Assembly: GCA_040797845.1 (NCBI GenBank)
Contig: JBFNFA010000008.1
Location: 62,001 to 126,000 of the forward strand
DNA length: 64,000 nucleotides
Direction: 5' to 3'
DNA from: Clostridium_AW sp040797845
GTDB taxonomy: Bacteria; Bacillota; Clostridia; Clostridiales; Clostridiaceae
Shown: one piece after another, positions 61,783-64,000 of the stretch
How the letters are laid out: each line of letters opens with the position of its first letter
Numbering within the stretch: the stretch's first letter is position 1
Translations under genes and position numbers: made by a program
The notes under the pieces: model-generated
The model's input: only the letters and a program-made list of their open reading frames with translations
What the model was told of the DNA's origin: nothing
Databases searched by the model: none

Positions 61783-63114
61783 ATGAAAAATTTAAAAATA
61801 GCTATTATCGGTGGTGGAAGTAGTTACACTCCTGAAATTATTGAAGGATTCATTAAACGGTATAATGAACTTCCTGTAAGGGAGATTCATTTAGTAGATA
61901 TTCCTGAAGGTATGTGGAAGTTAGAAATTGTGGGAGCACTAGCTCAAAGAATGGTAAAGAAAGCTGGATTAAATATAAAAGTTGTCCTCACTACAGATAG
62001 AAGAGCAGCTATAAAAGGTGCGGATTTTGTTACTACTCAGTTCAGAGTAGGTGGACTTCAGGCTAGAGCTAGAGACGAGAGAATTCCTTTGAAATATGAT
62101 GTGCTAGGACAAGAAACTACAGGTCCTGGTGGCTTTGCAAAGGCTATGAGAACAATTCCTGTTATATTAGATATTTGTAAAGATATTGAAGAATTAGCAC
62201 CAAATGCATGGCTAATAAACTTTACCAATCCTGCAGGTTTAATTACAGAAGTAGTTAAGAAATTTACTCATGTAAAAGTTATTGGTTTATGCAATGTACC
62301 TATTGGAATGATTAAAATGATTTCTAATATTTTAGAGGTAGATAGCAATCGCGTAAAAATTGATTTTGTTGGATTAAACCATTTAGTATGGGGGCAAAGA
62401 GTATATTTAGATGGAGAAAATATTACCCGAGAAATACTTAATAAGCTCAGTGATGGTGCAGCTCTTACTATGAAAAATATTCCTGATTTAAAATGGGATA
62501 AAGAATTTTTAAATTCTTTGGATATGTTACCTTGCCCATACCATAGATACTATTACATGACAGATCAAATGGTAGAAGAGGAGAAAAAATCTATAGAAAA
62601 AGGTGGTGAAGGTACAAGGGCAGAGAAGGTACAAAAAGTTGAAAGAGAGTTATTTGAATTATATAAAGATGTGAATCTTCAAGAAAAACCAAAAGAGCTT
62701 GAAAAACGTGGAGGAGCCTATTATTCAGAAGCAGCTGTATCTTTAATTAGTGCTATATATAACGATAAAAAGGAATTGCATGTGGTGAATGTAAAAAACA
62801 ATGGAACAATAGAAGGTTTGCCGGAAAATGCAGTAATAGAAGTTACTTGTGTGGTAGATAAAATAGGAGCTCATCCAATTCAAATCGGAAAATTGTCTCC
62901 TAAAATTTATGGTTTAATTAATGTGGTAAAAGCTTATGAGGAATTGGCCGTTGAAGCTGGGGTAAAAGGAGATTATAATTTAGCATTACAAGCTTTAGCA
63001 GTTCATCCTCTTGTACCTTCAGTTACAGTTGCTAAAAAACTATTAAATGACATACTTATTGATAATAGTGAATATCTACCACAATTTAAAAGTAAAATTA
63101 AAGAATTAGTATAG
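61783..63114 (+). CDS. GH4 6-phospho-glycosidase (ChbF-like)
   Basis: The 443-residue NAD- and Mn-dependent glycosidase starts at 61783 after GGAGGG. The nucleotide motif is IAIIGGGSSYTPEI, the metal-binding segment is GLCNVPIGMIKM, and DFVGLNHLVWGQ follows, as in CelF/LicH/ChbF. It would split the 6-phosphorylated disaccharide from the PTS. The next gene encodes a ChbG deacetylase, which favours chitobiose-6P or a muro-disaccharide over cellobiose. Confidence 0.9.
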   Translation: MKNLKIAIIGGGSSYTPEIIEGFIKRYNELPVREIHLVDIPEGMWKLEIVGALAQRMVKKAGLNIKVVLTTDRRAAIKGADFVTTQFRVGGLQARARDERIPLKYDVLGQETTGPGGFAKAMRTIPVILDICKDIEELAPNAWLINFTNPAGLITEVVKKFTHVKVIGLCNVPIGMIKMISNILEVDSNRVKIDFVGLNHLVWGQRVYLDGENITREILNKLSDGAALTMKNIPDLKWDKEFLNSLDMLPCPYHRYYYMTDQMVEEEKKSIEKGGEGTRAEKVQKVERELFELYKDVNLQEKPKELEKRGGAYYSEAAVSLISAIYNDKKELHVVNVKNNGTIEGLPENAVIEVTCVVDKIGAHPIQIGKLSPKIYGLINVVKAYEELAVEAGVKGDYNLALQALAVHPLVPSVTVAKKLLNDILIDNSEYLPQFKSKIKELV

Positions 63115-63132
63115 GTATAACGGAGGAATACA

Positions 63133-63888
63133 ATGAAGAAAATAATTTTTAACGCAGATGATTTTGGATTAACTAGTGGATGCAATAGAGGAATTGTTGA
63201 AGCTATTAAAAATGAAGTTGTCACAAGTACAACTTTAATGGTAAATATGCCAAAAGCAGAGGAAGCTGTAAAACTAGCAAAGGAAAATGGTATTACTTCT
63301 TTAGGAATCCACTTAACATTAACTTGCGGAAAGCCAATTTTAAGTGAGAAAGAAGTACCATCTTTGATAGATGATAGAGGAATTTTTTACAGAAGAACTA
63401 AAAAATTATGTCCAGTTATGAATTTAAAAGAGGCTGAACGGGAGCTCAGGGCTCAAATAAATAAATTTCTTCAAATGGGAATGGATTTAAGTCATATGGA
63501 TGGTCATCATCATATTCATATGTACGATGGAGTACGTGAAATTGTGGCTAATTTAGCAAAGGAGTATGATGTACCACTAAGAAGCTCTAATATGGAGTGT
63601 AAAATGTTGTACGATGAAATGGGTATTAAGACTACAGATTATTTTACTTGGGATTTTTACGGTGAAAAAGCCACTCTTGATGGTCTTAAATCTATAATAA
63701 AGGATTTAAACCATGGCACTATTGAAATTATGTGTCATCCTGCCTTTTTAGATGAAGAATTAGAACAAATTAGTTCTTATAGTAAGAACAGAGCAGAAGA
63801 ATTAAAGATTTTAACAAGTGAAGAATTAAAACAATGGTTGAGAGGGGAAAATATAGAGCTAATTACATTTAAAGATTTAGGTGATTAG
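63133..63888 (+). CDS. chbG: ChbG/YdjC-type deacetylase
   Basis: ChbG deacetylates chitobiose-6P so that the GH4 enzyme can act. The 251-residue TIM-barrel-like protein has FNADDFGLTSGCNRGI (metal-binding Asp pair), LGIHLTLTCGKP, HMDGHHHIHMY (metal His) and EIMCHPAFLDEEL. The gene abuts the next one: the stop is at 63888 and GTG is at 63889. Confidence 0.92.
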   Translation: MKKIIFNADDFGLTSGCNRGIVEAIKNEVVTSTTLMVNMPKAEEAVKLAKENGITSLGIHLTLTCGKPILSEKEVPSLIDDRGIFYRRTKKLCPVMNLKEAERELRAQINKFLQMGMDLSHMDGHHHIHMYDGVREIVANLAKEYDVPLRSSNMECKMLYDEMGIKTTDYFTWDFYGEKATLDGLKSIIKDLNHGTIEIMCHPAFLDEELEQISSYSKNRAEELKILTSEELKQWLRGENIELITFKDLGD

Positions 63889-64000
63889 GTGGAAAAGCTT
63901 ATTAAATTATATAATAAAGATAAAAAACTAGTAGTAGGGCTAATGTCAGGTACATCATTGGATGGAATAGACTGTGCATTAGTTCAGATAGAAGGTAATG
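63889..64000 (+). CDS. anmK: Anhydro-N-acetylmuramic acid kinase, 5' part
   Basis: The window ends 37 codons into this gene. The visible start (GTG, MEKLIKLYNKDKKLVVGLMS) runs into the AnmK signature GLMSGTSLDGIDCALV. AnmK converts anhydro-MurNAc to MurNAc-6P, the substrate of MurQ encoded upstream. GATTAGGTG overlaps the chbG stop. Confidence 0.9.
   Translation, partial: MEKLIKLYNKDKKLVVGLMSGTSLDGIDCALVQIEGN

Overview
The window looks like a chromosomal segment of a low-GC, spore-forming anaerobic Firmicute, most probably Clostridium sensu stricto. The evidence is AT-rich intergenic DNA, strong AGGAGG-type ribosome binding sites with frequent TTG and GTG starts, a SpoVAF-type spore protein, an oxygen-sensitive glycyl radical enzyme, and clostridial cell-wall salvage genes. 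I saw no tRNA, rRNA, CRISPR array or intact insertion sequence.

Region 1 (1-15313) is a glycyl-radical-enzyme microcompartment operon of the choline TMA-lyase (cut, type I) kind. It opens with the 3' end of a GyrI-domain regulator and a MerR-type promoter. A membrane transporter, six BMC-domain shell proteins and one pentameric vertex protein follow, interleaved with CutC, its activase CutD, EutP-, EutT-, EutJ- and EutQ-like accessory proteins, two aldehyde-dehydrogenase paralogues and the phosphotransacylase PduL. The expected chemistry is choline to TMA plus acetaldehyde, then acetyl-CoA, then acetyl phosphate. No alcohol dehydrogenase is present. One of the two aldehyde dehydrogenases has lost both its catalytic Cys and its conserved Asn. 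A dyad-rich, non-coding element of about 230 bp interrupts the operon.

Region 2 (15344-30788) is mixed. It holds an M20 peptidase with two membrane proteins, a lone PD-(D/E)XK-like nuclease, a cupin, a DUF2975/XRE pair, a flavoprotein with a less AT-rich composition, an MBOAT/DHHW polysaccharide O-acetylation pair, an RlmA-type 23S rRNA methyltransferase behind what looks like a leader-peptide attenuator, and an ABC exporter with a CsoR-type repressor and operator.

Region 3 (30788-42875) has a SpoVAF homologue, a two-component system with a MacB/FtsX-type ABC transporter (less AT-rich, probably acquired), DegV, a double-length left-handed beta-helix protein with split carbonic-anhydrase zinc ligands, a DUF2974 hydrolase, a TetR regulator with its operator, and an AraC regulator.

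Region 4 (42875-49834) is an iron-siderophore import operon: two lipoprotein binding proteins, two FecCD permeases, an ATPase and an ABC exporter-fold transporter, behind a promoter with a Fur-like box. An AraC regulator lies divergently upstream.

Region 5 (49982-64000) has a chemoreceptor, a DMT transporter divergent from a MocR regulator, a small SEDS-like membrane protein, a diaminopimelate-decarboxylase-like enzyme, and an amino-sugar salvage operon (MurK-like kinase, RpiR regulator, MurQ, PTS IIB/IIC/IIA, GH4 phospho-glycosidase, ChbG deacetylase, start of AnmK). That operon would import and break down chitobiose or muropeptide disaccharides.
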